From Paenimyroides viscosum (GTDB lineage: Bacteria; Bacteroidota; Bacteroidia; Flavobacteriales; Flavobacteriaceae), in the NCBI RefSeq assembly GCF_003858535.1, contig NZ_RQTJ01000013.1, positions 1-64,000 on the forward strand: 64,000 nucleotides of DNA, given 5' to 3'. The notes under the pieces were generated by a model. The model made no database searches. It saw only the letters and a program-made list of their open reading frames with translations, and was not told the origin of the DNA. Positions 16,731 through 25,808 of the stretch are shown piece after piece (positions within the stretch are counted from its first letter, which is position 1; the number at the start of each line of letters is the position of its first letter). Both the position numbers and the translations under genes were made by a program.

Positions 16731-17477
16731 TTAGATTACTTTAGCTTCGTTGTGTAATAAGTTAATCAACTCATCTAAATTATCAGGGCTGATTAATTTT
16801 ACTGCCGATTTTGGCGCTGGTTTTTCAAACTTCACCGCTTTTGTTTTAGCATCTGCAGCAACTGGTTCTAAAACGTTTAATGCTTTAGTACGCGCTGTCA
16901 TAATTCCGCGCATGTTTGGAATACGTAAATCTTTTTCTTCAACAATACCTTTTTGTCCGCCAATTACCAATGGTAAATTAGTAGTTAATGTTTCTTTACC
17001 ACCGTCGATCTCACGAACCAAAGTTGAATTAGATCCATCAACCTCAACACCAACACAAGAATTCACAAAATTGTATCCTAATATAGATGCTAACATTCCA
17101 GGAACCATTCCTCCATTATAATCTAAAGACTCTTTTCCACAGATAACCACATCGTAACTACCTGCTTTTACTACTTCTGCCAATTGCTTTGCAACTGCAA
17201 AACCATCAGTAGGAACAGCGTTTACACGTATTGCTTCATCGGCACCAATAGCCAACGCTTTACGAATAGTAGCTTCGGTTTCTGCACCACCAACGTTTAC
17301 AACAGTTACATGAGCACCTTGTTTTTCTTTAAACCAAATGGCACGCGTTAAACCAAATTCATCGTTAGGGTTAATTACAAATTGAACACCGTTTGTATCA
17401 AATTCTGTATCACCGTTTGTGAAGTTAATCTTTGCAGTAGTATCAGGCACATGGCTGATGCAAACTAATATTTTCAT
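16731..17477 (-). CDS. etfB: Electron transfer flavoprotein beta subunit
   Basis: EtfB binds AMP and is the partner of EtfA. The 248-aa protein starts MKILVCISHVPDTTAKI, includes VINPNDEFGLTRAIW, and has the ETF-beta signature region CGKESLDYNGGMVPGMLA and EIDGGKETLTTNLPLVIGGQKG. It is the first gene of an etfBA operon. No dehydrogenase gene is next to it, so the pair probably serves general beta-oxidation or branched-chain amino acid breakdown. Confidence 0.97.
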   Translation of the reverse strand: MKILVCISHVPDTTAKINFTNGDTEFDTNGVQFVINPNDEFGLTRAIWFKEKQGAHVTVVNVGGAETEATIRKALAIGADEAIRVNAVPTDGFAVAKQLAEVVKAGSYDVVICGKESLDYNGGMVPGMLASILGYNFVNSCVGVEVDGSNSTLVREIDGGKETLTTNLPLVIGGQKGIVEEKDLRIPNMRGIMTARTKALNVLEPVAADAKTKAVKFEKPAPKSAVKLISPDNLDELINLLHNEAKVI

Positions 17478-17670
17478 CTATTTTACGTTTTATTAGATTA
17501 ATTCTTAATTAGCTACGAAGATAAAAAAAATTTCAAATAACAATACTATGCGTGCATATAAATTATTGTTAGTTTATACAAATTAAAAATTACATTAAGC
17601 AGAAAACCTTAACTTTATGTAAAAAAATATGGCTGTATGCCGATTCACACAAATTCTTAAAAAGATAATT

Positions 17671-18498
17671 ATGAAAAACTACTTATACCTAACACTGATT
17701 ATATTGACTTTTTCATGCAACAAAAAAACCGAGGAATTGAAAACGAAAATTGAATCGACAATAAACAATGAAACTATTGAAGATACCGATATTGTTAATT
17801 TACCTACAGAAGAAAACAAAATGCTAAAAATTCATAATGATATTTCTAATGCAATGGCAAATATGAGAAACGACAGTTTACTTTCGGTAAGCAGTAAGCA
17901 GTTCACCGATTCGCTTATCTATTTAATTAAGAACAATAATAACACGTTGAATTATCCGTTTGAAAAATTGCAGAAAGAAAACGCTTTAAAAATGGCAACT
18001 TCGGAAGATAAAAAACTCCGAGTTTACAGCTGGGATAATAATTCTGGTGGATCCATGCGTTTCTTTAATCAGATTTATCAGTTTGATGCCAATGGAAATA
18101 TCATGGTTAATGAAAGTCTGGCATCAAATGATTCGCAAGCTTATTTTTCGAAGATTTATACCGTTCAAAATAAAAACAACGAAAGTATTTATCTGGTCAT
18201 TTCAAACAACATCCTTTCAAGTAAATATTCTGTTCAACACATTAATGCTTATAAAATTGGTACAGAAAATTTACAAAACGCAGCAGTTTTTAAAACAAAA
18301 AAGGAAACATTAAGTTCTATTTCGGTTGAGTTTGATTTTTTCAGCGTGGTAGACAGACCAGAACGTCCAGTTGAATTAATCACGTTGGAGAACAATATTC
18401 TGAAAATCTCTTTGGTTGACGATAAACAAAATGTAACCAGAAAAAATTTAATTTACGAATGGAACGGCGATGTGTTTATATATAAAGGTATAAAATAA
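17671..18498 (+). CDS. Lipoprotein of unknown function
   Basis: The start at 17671 gives MKNYLYLTLIILTFSC, a lipoprotein signal with Cys at residue 16, followed by NKKTEELKTKIE. The upstream 14-codon extension is rejected because it would place polar sequence ahead of the signal. The mature part of about 260 residues has mixed beta strands (LRVYSWDNNSGGSMRFFNQIYQFD, SIYLVISNNILSS). No catalytic motif or known domain is recognised. It converges on the 18514 gene with only 15 bp between them. Confidence 0.7.
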   Translation: MKNYLYLTLIILTFSCNKKTEELKTKIESTINNETIEDTDIVNLPTEENKMLKIHNDISNAMANMRNDSLLSVSSKQFTDSLIYLIKNNNNTLNYPFEKLQKENALKMATSEDKKLRVYSWDNNSGGSMRFFNQIYQFDANGNIMVNESLASNDSQAYFSKIYTVQNKNNESIYLVISNNILSSKYSVQHINAYKIGTENLQNAAVFKTKKETLSSISVEFDFFSVVDRPERPVELITLENNILKISLVDDKQNVTRKNLIYEWNGDVFIYKGIK

Positions 18499-18513
18499 TG
18501 AAAGTAGAAAATG

Positions 18514-18933
18514 CTATTTAAAATATGCTAATACCATTTCTTTATCTTCAACATTGAGTAACTCTATTTCATTTGAATAATCTTTTACAGCAGTAAAATA
18601 TTTTTCAGTATTATTAGATTTCAAGGTTTGTTCAATTTTTACAACTCTATCTAAAAGATTAGATAAGCCTTTATCTTTTAAAAACACTTTAAATTTTTCA
18701 ATTTCATCATAATTTATTTGGTTAGACATCTCTTTAATATTATCATCGCAATAAGCTAAACCAAATCCGTATGTACCAACAGCACTACCGCTTTCATAAG
18801 CTTTACAAGAAAGACAAAATGTTCCAAATTTTCCTTCAACCGATAAAAAAGTAGATTTCCTAAACGAGAAAAACAGCACGATACAGATCGGTAACAAAAG
18901 AAGAAACAGCCCTTTTAAAGAAGATATTTTCAT
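18514..18933 (-). CDS. Membrane-anchored small protein with CxxC
   Basis: This 139-aa protein has one N-terminal hydrophobic segment (GLFLLLLPICIVLFF) and a FCLSCKAYESGSA stretch whose CxxC could bind metal or form a disulfide. The C-terminal half is helical and charged. No family is recognised. A TATATTTG box on the minus strand at 18971-18964 lies about 30 bp upstream, which supports expression. Confidence 0.6.
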   Translation of the reverse strand: MKISSLKGLFLLLLPICIVLFFSFRKSTFLSVEGKFGTFCLSCKAYESGSAVGTYGFGLAYCDDNIKEMSNQINYDEIEKFKVFLKDKGLSNLLDRVVKIEQTLKSNNTEKYFTAVKDYSNEIELLNVEDKEMVLAYFK

Positions 18934-19115
18934 AATATTATAAACATTTAATTGATTTCATATCAAATATATACAAAAAAAATTCAAACTAAACAGAAAA
19001 CATTACTCATATAGAAAGTGTAATTTTCAAAAAATTAAATACAGTTAATGTTATTTTAGAATTTCATAACATCATTTTTTATCAATAAAATAAAGGCTAA
19101 CAAATTTATATTTTA

Positions 19116-19123
19116 TATTTTTG
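19116..19123 (+). promoter_or_regulatory. -7 box upstream of pdhB
   Basis: TATTTTTG fits TAnnTTTG and lies 22 bp before the pdhB ATG. A TTG at the expected spacing is not evident. Confidence 0.45.
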
Positions 19124-19145
19124 TGCACCTATCAATAATGATATT

Positions 19146-20126
19146 ATGAAAACAATTCAATTTAGAGAGGCTATTTGCGAAGCAATGAGCGAAGAAATGC
19201 GCCGCGACAATACAATATATTTAATGGGTGAAGAAGTTGCCGAATACAACGGAGCTTATAAAGCCAGTAAAGGAATGCTAGACGAGTTTGGTGCAAAACG
19301 TGTTATTGATACACCAATTGCAGAATTAGGTTTTGCAGGTATTGCAGCAGGTTCGGCTATGAACGGCTTACGCCCTATTGTAGAATTTATGACGTTTAAC
19401 TTCTCTTTAGTTGGTATCGATCAAATTATTAACAACGCAGCAAAAATGCGTCAAATGAGTGGTGGTCAGTTTAACATGCCTATTGTTTTTCGTGGTCCAA
19501 CAGCATCGGCTGGTCAGTTAGGCGCTACGCATTCACAAGCTTTTGAAAACTGGTTTGCAAATACTCCGGGTTTAAAAGTAGTAGTTCCATCAAACCCTTA
19601 TGATGCAAAAGGATTATTAAAATCGGCTATTCGCGATAACGATCCTGTAATCTTCATGGAATCGGAGCAAATGTATGGCGATAAAATGGAGGTTCCTGAA
19701 GGTGAATACACTATTCCACTTGGCGTTGCCGATATTAAACGTGAAGGTACCGATGTAACTATTGTATCTTTCGGAAAAATTATCAAAGAAGCTTACCTTG
19801 CTGCAGACGAATTATCTAAAGAAAATATTTCTTGTGAAATTATCGATTTACGTACGGTTCGTCCAATGGATTATGATGCCATTATTAAATCGGTACAAAA
19901 AACAAACCGTTTGGTTGTTTTAGAAGAAGCTTGGCCGTTTGCATCGGTTGCTTCAGAAATTGCCTATATGGTTCAAGAGCGCGCTTTTGATTATTTAGAT
20001 GCACCTGTACAACGTATTACAACTGCCGATACACCGGCGCCTTACTCACCTGTTCTTTTAAAAGAATGGTTGCCAAATGCGCAAGATGTTGTAAAAGCTG
20101 TTAAAAAAGTTATGTACAAAAAATAA
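19146..20126 (+). CDS. pdhB: Pyruvate dehydrogenase E1 component, beta subunit
   Basis: PdhB pairs with an E1 alpha subunit to decarboxylate pyruvate with thiamine diphosphate. The 326-aa protein begins MKTIQFREAICEAMSEEMRRD and has the TPP-contacting MGEEVAEYNGAYKASKG, TPIAELGFAGIAAGSA, EFMTFNFSLVGIDQIINNAAKM and the C-terminal transketolase half (VTIVSFGKIIKEA, EEAWPFASV). The alpha and E2 genes are not adjacent, which is usual for flavobacteria. A hairpin follows the stop. Confidence 0.96.
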   Translation: MKTIQFREAICEAMSEEMRRDNTIYLMGEEVAEYNGAYKASKGMLDEFGAKRVIDTPIAELGFAGIAAGSAMNGLRPIVEFMTFNFSLVGIDQIINNAAKMRQMSGGQFNMPIVFRGPTASAGQLGATHSQAFENWFANTPGLKVVVPSNPYDAKGLLKSAIRDNDPVIFMESEQMYGDKMEVPEGEYTIPLGVADIKREGTDVTIVSFGKIIKEAYLAADELSKENISCEIIDLRTVRPMDYDAIIKSVQKTNRLVVLEEAWPFASVASEIAYMVQERAFDYLDAPVQRITTADTPAPYSPVLLKEWLPNAQDVVKAVKKVMYKK

Positions 20127-20147
20127 TAAAATTTCAATTACATTTGT

Positions 20148-20176
20148 AACTCCAACCAAAAGGTTGGAGTTTTTTG
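20148..20176 (+). terminator. Strong hairpin after pdhB
   Basis: AACTCCAACC (20148-20157) pairs perfectly with GGTTGGAGTT (20162-20171) around a 4-nt loop and is followed by TTTTT. It ends only 2-3 bp before the ATG of the next gene, so it may also act within that gene's 5' leader. Confidence 0.8.
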
Positions 20177-20178
20177 TT

Positions 20179-22653
20179 ATGAAAAAATTGTTACTTGTTG
20201 CTTTTGCTTTTTTCACCTTGCAAATAGCCGCACAAACCAAAGTAGGTGGTATTGTTAAAGATGAAAAAGAAGAACCGATGCCTTATGTTAGTGTGTATTT
20301 TAAAAACACTACAGAAGGTGTAATTACCAACGAAAATGGAAAATTTTATTTAGAATCATCAAACAAACAAGATACACTTGTAATTTCATTTACAGGGTAC
20401 GATGATATTTTTTTACCACTTACAAAAGCAGTGAATCTCGATTTAAAGATCGAACTAAAAGAAGACAACTTACTTTCTGAGATTAAAATATTTACGGGCA
20501 AAACATCAAAGAAAGACAATCCTGCGTTAGACATCCTTCGAAAAATCTGGGAAAACCGTCGTAAAAACGGTCTGCATAAATTCAATCAATATACCTATCA
20601 GAAATATGAAAAAATAGAATTCGATCTAAATTCTATTGACAGTGCCTACATGAAAAACAGAGTGTTTAAAGGCATGGAATTTATTTTTGATAAAGTTGAT
20701 ACTTCTAAAATTACCGGAAAAACCTATCTGCCAATTTTCATAAACGAACAAGCATCTAATGTTTATGGCGATAATGTATCAAAACTAAAAAAGGAAATTG
20801 TTTCGGGCAACAAGAATTCAGGGTTCGAAAACAACCAGCACATCATGGCATTTTTGAAAGATCTGTATGTGGAATACGATATTTACAATAACTACCTGAA
20901 ATTGTTCGATAAAGATTTTGTGAGTCCGCTTTCTCGCACCGGAATCAACGTGTACAATTATGTATTGACCGACACCGCTGATATTGATGGTAAAAAATGT
21001 TACAACATTGTGTATTACCCGCGTAGAAAAGGCGAATTAACGTTTAAGGGCGATTTTTGGGTGAACGAAGGCACTTGGGCAATCAAGAAAATAAACATGG
21101 CAATCAGCAAAGATGCCAATATTAACTGGGTACGCGATATATATATTGAACAAGAGTTTGATGTGTTGAACGATTCGGTTTTCCTGCTTACTAAAGATCA
21201 TTTAATGACCGATTTCAGTATCCGTCAGAATGAAAAATCAAAAGGAATGTACGGCAAAAGAACCACTTATTACAAGCAGTTCGAATTCGATAAAAAGAAA
21301 CCCGTAAACTTTTACAAAAGCGAGGTAAACAGTTATAACGAAGCCTTAATGAACCGTCCCGATGAGTTTTGGGAAGGATACCGATTTGAACCTTTATCGG
21401 AAGAAGAAAAAGGTATTTACACCATGTTGGGCGAATTGAAACAGAATAAACGCTTTCAAACCTACGTGAATTTAGGAACCATTTTGGCGAGCGATTACAT
21501 ACAGATTGGCAATTTTGATTACGGCCCTATTTTTTCTTCGTTTGGATTTAACGATATTGAAGGTTTCCGTTTAAGAGCCGGTGGTAGAACCTATTTTGGG
21601 CAAAACGATATGTGGCGTTTAGAAGGATACACCGCGTATGGTTTTAAAGACGATAAATTTAAGTACGGAATTTCGGGCAGATTTATGCTTGATAAAGATT
21701 CGCGCTTTATTTTCTTTGCCGGAAACCGTAGAGATGTTGAGCAAATTGCTGCTACCCTATCGCCTATTACCGATGTTTTAGGTCGTAGTTTTGCATCGAG
21801 TGCCTTGTTGGCAAGTGGCGATAATTCAAAATTATCGAACATCAATCTAACATCAGCAGGTTTAGAAATCGAACCTTTAAAGAACTTGAAATTTGCAGCT
21901 TCTGTAAACTATAAAACACTAAAATCGGCATCGCCTACCTTTTCATTAGGATATTATGACGAAGCAGGAAACATTCAAACCGATTTAAATCAATCTGAAA
22001 TTAATCTTTCGGTAGATTACACACCGCGCAGAAAAACCGTTGGTTTCGGCGTTGACAGAACCGATGTAGATTACAACTACGCACGCGTTTTCTTTAATTA
22101 TTCATTAGGTGTTAAAGGAATGTTGGGCAGTGATTTCGACTATAAAAAGATTCAATTATTATACCGTCACCCAATATTAGTAGGCGGTTTTGGTAGATTA
22201 ACACCAACAATAGAAGCCGGCAAAACGTACGGAACCGTTCCGTTAGGCTTAATGAGCGTGATTCCTGGAAATCAGTCGTACTTTATCATAGACAACGCTT
22301 TTAGCCAAATGAATTATTACGAATTTATTACAGATCAGTACATTGCCTTGCATTTAGAACATAATTTCAACGGAAGAATTTTCTCTAGAATACCAGGTAT
22401 TAGAAAATTAGGATTGCGAGAATTTGTAGGAATTCGTGGTGCTTGGGGCGATGTTTCTAAAGAAAATATTGCCATAAACGCATCAAACATTCCATATATT
22501 GCACCAAACGAAAAGGTTTATTATGAATATTTTGTAGGGGTTGGAAATATTTTTAAATGCTTGCGTTTAGATGTTACTTGGCGTGGAAATTATCTGGAAA
22601 ATCCCGATGCTCGTAAAATGGGTGTAAAAGCTGTATTTGGTTTTCATTTTTAA
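20179..22653 (+). CDS. DUF5686 outer membrane protein with carboxypeptidase-like regulatory domain
   Basis: From MKKLLLVAFAFFTLQIAA the 824-aa protein has a signal peptide. A CarboxypepD_reg-like beta-sandwich follows (about residues 20-105: VGGIVKDEKEEPMPYVSVYFKNT, TNENGKFYLE, VISFTGYDD). The long DUF5686 region ends as a large outer membrane barrel (FRLRAGGRTYFGQNDMWRLEGY, FVGIRGAWGDVS, final VKAVFGFHF). The family is widespread in Bacteroidota and resembles the peptide-plug part of TonB-linked receptors, but its function is unknown. The upstream five-residue extension lies in the pdhB hairpin and is rejected. Confidence 0.85.
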   Translation: MKKLLLVAFAFFTLQIAAQTKVGGIVKDEKEEPMPYVSVYFKNTTEGVITNENGKFYLESSNKQDTLVISFTGYDDIFLPLTKAVNLDLKIELKEDNLLSEIKIFTGKTSKKDNPALDILRKIWENRRKNGLHKFNQYTYQKYEKIEFDLNSIDSAYMKNRVFKGMEFIFDKVDTSKITGKTYLPIFINEQASNVYGDNVSKLKKEIVSGNKNSGFENNQHIMAFLKDLYVEYDIYNNYLKLFDKDFVSPLSRTGINVYNYVLTDTADIDGKKCYNIVYYPRRKGELTFKGDFWVNEGTWAIKKINMAISKDANINWVRDIYIEQEFDVLNDSVFLLTKDHLMTDFSIRQNEKSKGMYGKRTTYYKQFEFDKKKPVNFYKSEVNSYNEALMNRPDEFWEGYRFEPLSEEEKGIYTMLGELKQNKRFQTYVNLGTILASDYIQIGNFDYGPIFSSFGFNDIEGFRLRAGGRTYFGQNDMWRLEGYTAYGFKDDKFKYGISGRFMLDKDSRFIFFAGNRRDVEQIAATLSPITDVLGRSFASSALLASGDNSKLSNINLTSAGLEIEPLKNLKFAASVNYKTLKSASPTFSLGYYDEAGNIQTDLNQSEINLSVDYTPRRKTVGFGVDRTDVDYNYARVFFNYSLGVKGMLGSDFDYKKIQLLYRHPILVGGFGRLTPTIEAGKTYGTVPLGLMSVIPGNQSYFIIDNAFSQMNYYEFITDQYIALHLEHNFNGRIFSRIPGIRKLGLREFVGIRGAWGDVSKENIAINASNIPYIAPNEKVYYEYFVGVGNIFKCLRLDVTWRGNYLENPDARKMGVKAVFGFHF

Positions 22654-22654
22654 T

Positions 22655-22685
22655 TTGTAAGAAACTGAATTTTAATGTACTTTTG
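22655..22685 (+). promoter_or_regulatory. Bacteroidota-type promoter of ppa
   Basis: TTG (22655-22657) and TACTTTTG (22678-22685) are 20 bp apart, 32 bp upstream of the ppa ATG. Confidence 0.65.
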
Positions 22686-22717
22686 CAACCAATTTTGAAA
22701 TAAAGAAATATACAGAT

Positions 22718-23242
22718 ATGACAAACGTTGAACAATTCGATGTATTCATCGAAATTCCTGCAGGAAGCAGAAATAAATACGAGTTCGATTTTGATTTAAA
22801 AATGATGAGATTCGACCGTTTATTATTCTCATCAATGAAATACCCAACAGATTACGGTTTTATACCTGAAACAATGGCTTTAGATAACGATCCGTTAGAT
22901 GTTTTGGTTTTAACAACAGAACCAACCATTCCAGGTTTGTTAATGGAAGTTAAGCCAATTGGTGTATTTTATATGGCTGACGATAAAGGAAACGATGAAA
23001 AAATTATCTGTGTACCAACCGGTGATCCTTTAATGCGCGAATTGAACGATTTAGGCGATATCAACAAACACCTTATTAAAGAAATAGAGCATTTCTTTAA
23101 AGTGTATAAAGATTTAGAAAACAAAAAGGTTGAGATTAACGGTTTTGGCGACAAAGCTGCAGCTATTGAAATGATTAAAGAATGCCAAGCACGTTTTGGT
23201 CAGTTATCAGCAGAAAAACAAAAATCTTTTAGTATAAGATAA
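22718..23242 (+). CDS. ppa: Inorganic pyrophosphatase (family I)
   Basis: This cytoplasmic enzyme hydrolyses pyrophosphate and so drives biosynthetic reactions. The 174-aa protein has IEIPAGSRNKYEFD, the LFSSMKYPTDYGFIPET block and the family I signature DNDPLDVLV (about residues 64-72) with its metal-binding aspartates. It has its own promoter and a bidirectional terminator. Confidence 0.97.
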   Translation: MTNVEQFDVFIEIPAGSRNKYEFDFDLKMMRFDRLLFSSMKYPTDYGFIPETMALDNDPLDVLVLTTEPTIPGLLMEVKPIGVFYMADDKGNDEKIICVPTGDPLMRELNDLGDINKHLIKEIEHFFKVYKDLENKKVEINGFGDKAAAIEMIKECQARFGQLSAEKQKSFSIR

Positions 23243-23245
23243 AAC

Positions 23246-23277
23246 AAAATCCCAAAACATAAGTTTTGGGATTTTTT
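23246..23277. terminator. Bidirectional terminator after ppa
   Basis: AATCCCAAAAC pairs with GTTTTGGGATT around a 4-nt loop, with an A-rich 5' flank and TTTTTT after it. It serves ppa on the plus strand and the 23276 gene on the minus strand. Confidence 0.8.
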
Positions 23278-23563
23278 AGTTATTTAACTTGACCTCTTTT
23301 TCATCAATTCCATTAAAATTCATCAAAGAAAAAATAGTTCCTTCAGTTTCCCTACAAAGTTCTACTAATTTACGCAAGGATGAGTTTTTAGAATCTTCAA
23401 AATGTTTCAATTCCAAATGATACATTTCACCTACTGTAAATCCACCTACTTCCTCTGAAAATTCAGTTTCCATTCCTAAAGCAACAATTTGATCAAAAAT
23501 CTTATTTCTTACATCAATTAAATTATTAACAATCTCTATAACTATTTGTTTATTTACCTTCAT
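23276..23563 (-). CDS. Unrecognised small protein, partner of the 23550 gene
   Basis: I do not recognise this protein of about 95 aa. It looks alpha-helical (QIVIEIVNNLIDVRNKIFDQIVALG, then MYHLELKHFEDSKNSSLRKLVELCRE), is acidic overall and has no signal peptide. The start at 23563 overlaps the preceding gene by 14 bp; a start at 23575 is also possible. This overlap implies co-translation with the 198-aa protein. Small helical partners of this kind occur in toxin-antitoxin and regulatory pairs, but nothing here proves that. Confidence 0.6.
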   Translation of the reverse strand: MKVNKQIVIEIVNNLIDVRNKIFDQIVALGMETEFSEEVGGFTVGEMYHLELKHFEDSKNSSLRKLVELCRETEGTIFSLMNFNGIDEKEVKLNN

Positions 23564-24146
23564 ATTTATTGGCATTAAAAAATATTAATTCTAAAGCTCG
23601 ATATTCCGAAATATTCCCAACCTTTTGTTTCATCGGTTCAAATATATTCTTAAACATCGGTTCATTTTTCAACTCATTTAAAAATAATAAATATGCGAGA
23701 TAGTTCTCTGCATTGTATTTATAAAAAATGTTTCCATTATTTAAGAATTTTGTTACTTTTCGATCCCAAATAGCATACTTATGTGAATTTATAAAATGTA
23801 ATAATTTAGAAACTCCTATCAAAGAATTATTACAAGCAATTTGTAATTTCCCTAACTCATATTCAGACAATAGAACTTCACCTAATTTAGCTTTATTAAG
23901 AATTTTAGTGACCTCATCTCCGTTTGAAAAATTTGAATTACTAGGTATCGTTGGCATCCATGAATAAGTAAAACTTAAGCCAATAATAAAATGCTCCATT
24001 TTAATTTTATCTATATTTTTAAAATAATCTATAAAATATGGATAGGTATTTTTATAAAAATATTCATCTTTTTGTGGTTCATATTTTTCAGCAATGATTT
24101 CTAACTTTTGAAGAAAAGCATTTTTATCTATATCTTTAATTTTCAT
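23550..24146 (-). CDS. Unrecognised 198-aa protein with LHFIN...AIWDRKV motif
   Basis: This cytoplasmic, helical protein has no family I can name with confidence. The distinctive segment LLHFINSHKYAIWDRKV (about residues 116-132) resembles a motif seen in scattered accessory-genome proteins, where an LHF-NP-x-PIWD pattern recalls helix-hairpin DNA glycosylase-like folds; this is a weak memory match, not evidence of activity. It is first in a two-gene minus-strand unit. A TACTTTTG box on the minus strand (24178-24171) lies 25 bp upstream. The pair is inserted between ppa and ubiE. Confidence 0.6.
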   Translation of the reverse strand: MKIKDIDKNAFLQKLEIIAEKYEPQKDEYFYKNTYPYFIDYFKNIDKIKMEHFIIGLSFTYSWMPTIPSNSNFSNGDEVTKILNKAKLGEVLLSEYELGKLQIACNNSLIGVSKLLHFINSHKYAIWDRKVTKFLNNGNIFYKYNAENYLAYLLFLNELKNEPMFKNIFEPMKQKVGNISEYRALELIFFNANKYEGK

Positions 24147-24170
24147 TATTAATTACTTAATTTGATACTT

Positions 24171-24178
24171 CAAAAGTA
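24171..24178 (-). promoter_or_regulatory. -7 box of the 24146 two-gene unit
   Basis: CAAAAGTA reads TACTTTTG on the minus strand, matching TAnnTTTG, 25 bp upstream of the ATG. Confidence 0.45.
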
Positions 24179-24263
24179 AAAACAATAAAGACATACTTTG
24201 TCGAAATTAAACTTAATTCTTCATTAGTATCAAATAATTAAATTTCAACTTTAAGAATATCCT

Positions 24264-24271
24264 TATATTTG
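24264..24271 (+). promoter_or_regulatory. -7 box of ubiE-porT
   Basis: TATATTTG lies 18 bp before the ubiE ATG. No clear TTG is found 17-23 bp upstream. Confidence 0.45.
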
Positions 24272-24289
24272 TAAAAATTTCAATTTAAA

Positions 24290-25018
24290 ATGGCCGATCA
24301 AATCAATCCCTATAAAGATTCTAACCTTGGTAAAAAACAGCAGGTTGAACAAATGTTCGATACTATTTCTGGTAATTACGACAGTTTAAACCGAATGATT
24401 TCGCTGGGAACCGATCAAGGTTGGAGACGCAATGTGTTAAAAATGGTTTCTGATACCAATCCGGAATCTATTTTAGATATTGCAACAGGAACGGGCGATT
24501 TAGCTATTTTACTTTCAAAATCTAATGCAAAACGCATTGTTGGTTTAGATCTTTCGGCAGGAATGTTAGAAGTAGGTAAAACAAAAGTTAACGCACTTGG
24601 TTTGCAGAATAAAATTGAAATGATTCAGGGAGATTCTGAAAATTTACCTTTTCAAGACAATACTTTTGATGCAATTACCGTTGCCTTTGGTATACGTAAC
24701 TTTGAAAATCTAGAAAAAGGTTTGTCTGAAATTTTACGTGTATTAAAACCTAACGGAATTTTTGTTATCTTAGAAACCTCGGTTCCAACTAAGTTTCCGT
24801 TTAAGCAAGGATACAGTTTTTACATGAAAACCTTTATGCCGTTAATGGGCAAAATATTTTCTAAAGATAAAAAAGCGTACGAATACCTGTCAGAGTCGGC
24901 AAAAAATTTCCCTTACGGCGAAAAATTAAATGCCATTTTGCAAAAAGTAGGCTTTAAAAATGTAAAACACAATCCGCAAACAATGGGCGTTGCAACAATT
25001 TATTCAGCATCAAAATAA
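24290..25018 (+). CDS. ubiE: Demethylmenaquinone methyltransferase
   Basis: This SAM-dependent enzyme makes the last step of menaquinone synthesis (MenG role, as Bacteroidota use menaquinone). The 242-aa protein has [29 protein letters not shown], the SAM-binding [15 protein letters not shown] (about residues 64-78), and [26 protein letters not shown], all UbiE/MenG signatures. porT begins 4 bp after its stop, so the two are co-transcribed. Confidence 0.95.
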   Translation: MADQINPYKDSNLGKKQQVEQMFDTISGNYDSLNRMISLGTDQGWRRNVLKMVSDTNPESILDIATGTGDLAILLSKSNAKRIVGLDLSAGMLEVGKTKVNALGLQNKIEMIQGDSENLPFQDNTFDAITVAFGIRNFENLEKGLSEILRVLKPNGIFVILETSVPTKFPFKQGYSFYMKTFMPLMGKIFSKDKKAYEYLSESAKNFPYGEKLNAILQKVGFKNVKHNPQTMGVATIYSASK

Positions 25019-25022
25019 TCAT

Positions 25023-25736
25023 ATGAAAAACCTTTTAATTGCTACTTGTTTTCTTTTAACCGCAAATTCGTTTGCACAGGGCATGTTTGGTAAAAACCCT
25101 TACCGCAACCAGCAAAACTGGGATCAGCAACGTGTACATTACGGTTATTATTTAGGATTTAGCTCGTACAATTTTAAGTTTGATTACAAGAAAAGTTTCT
25201 ACGAAAAAAACGGAAGCGACGAAATTTTGGTTGAACCTACTACTGGTTTTAATGTTGGTTTGGTTGGAAACCTGCGTTTAATGGAATATTTAGATTTACG
25301 TTTTGAACCAGGTTTGTATTACACGCGTCGTAACATTATTTTTCCACACATCACCAATCCTGATCAGCGTGTGCGCGATGTAGCTTCAACCTACATACAC
25401 TTTCCTGTATTATTGAAATTTTCTGCGTTAAGAGCCGGAAATATTCGTCCGTACATTTTAACGGGAATATCGCAATCGTTAAATTTAAGCAGTAACGAAA
25501 CTTCTAAAGACGATAACTACCAAGGTCGTTTTAGAATGAAAAAATGGACAGCAAACTACGAATTAGGTTTAGGTATCGATTTTTATTTCGAGCATTTTAA
25601 ATTTACTCCATCGGTTCGCGGCGTATTTGGTTTACAAGACGAATTAATTCGTGATAAAAACCCAAACAGTCCATGGACAGGCGATATAGAATCTATGAAA
25701 ACACGCGGTCTATTTATAAACTTTACGTTTCATTAA
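25023..25736 (+). CDS. porT: Type IX secretion system protein PorT
   Basis: PorT is an outer membrane beta-barrel protein needed for type IX secretion. The start at 25023 gives a signal peptide (MKNLLIATCFLLTANSFA) and follows the ubiE stop by 4 bp. The 237-aa product has YGYYLGFSSYNFKFDYKKSF, GLYYTRRNIIF, ASTYIHFPVLLKFSALR and a terminal GLFINFTFH, which match the flavobacterial PorT family. The ubiE-porT order is, to my knowledge, conserved in flavobacteria. Its presence fits the two sorting-domain cargo proteins in this window. Confidence 0.88.
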   Translation: MKNLLIATCFLLTANSFAQGMFGKNPYRNQQNWDQQRVHYGYYLGFSSYNFKFDYKKSFYEKNGSDEILVEPTTGFNVGLVGNLRLMEYLDLRFEPGLYYTRRNIIFPHITNPDQRVRDVASTYIHFPVLLKFSALRAGNIRPYILTGISQSLNLSSNETSKDDNYQGRFRMKKWTANYELGLGIDFYFEHFKFTPSVRGVFGLQDELIRDKNPNSPWTGDIESMKTRGLFINFTFH

Positions 25737-25770
25737 TAGTTGTTAGTATTGAGCTTTTAGTTTTTAGAAA

Positions 25771-25808
25771 TAAAAAAAACCTGCAATTTAATTTGCAGGA
25801 TTTTTTTT
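25771..25808. terminator. Bidirectional terminator after porT
   Basis: CCTGCAA (25780-25786) pairs with TTGCAGG (25793-25799), flanked by an A-run and a T-run, between porT and the convergent 25807 gene. Confidence 0.75.
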
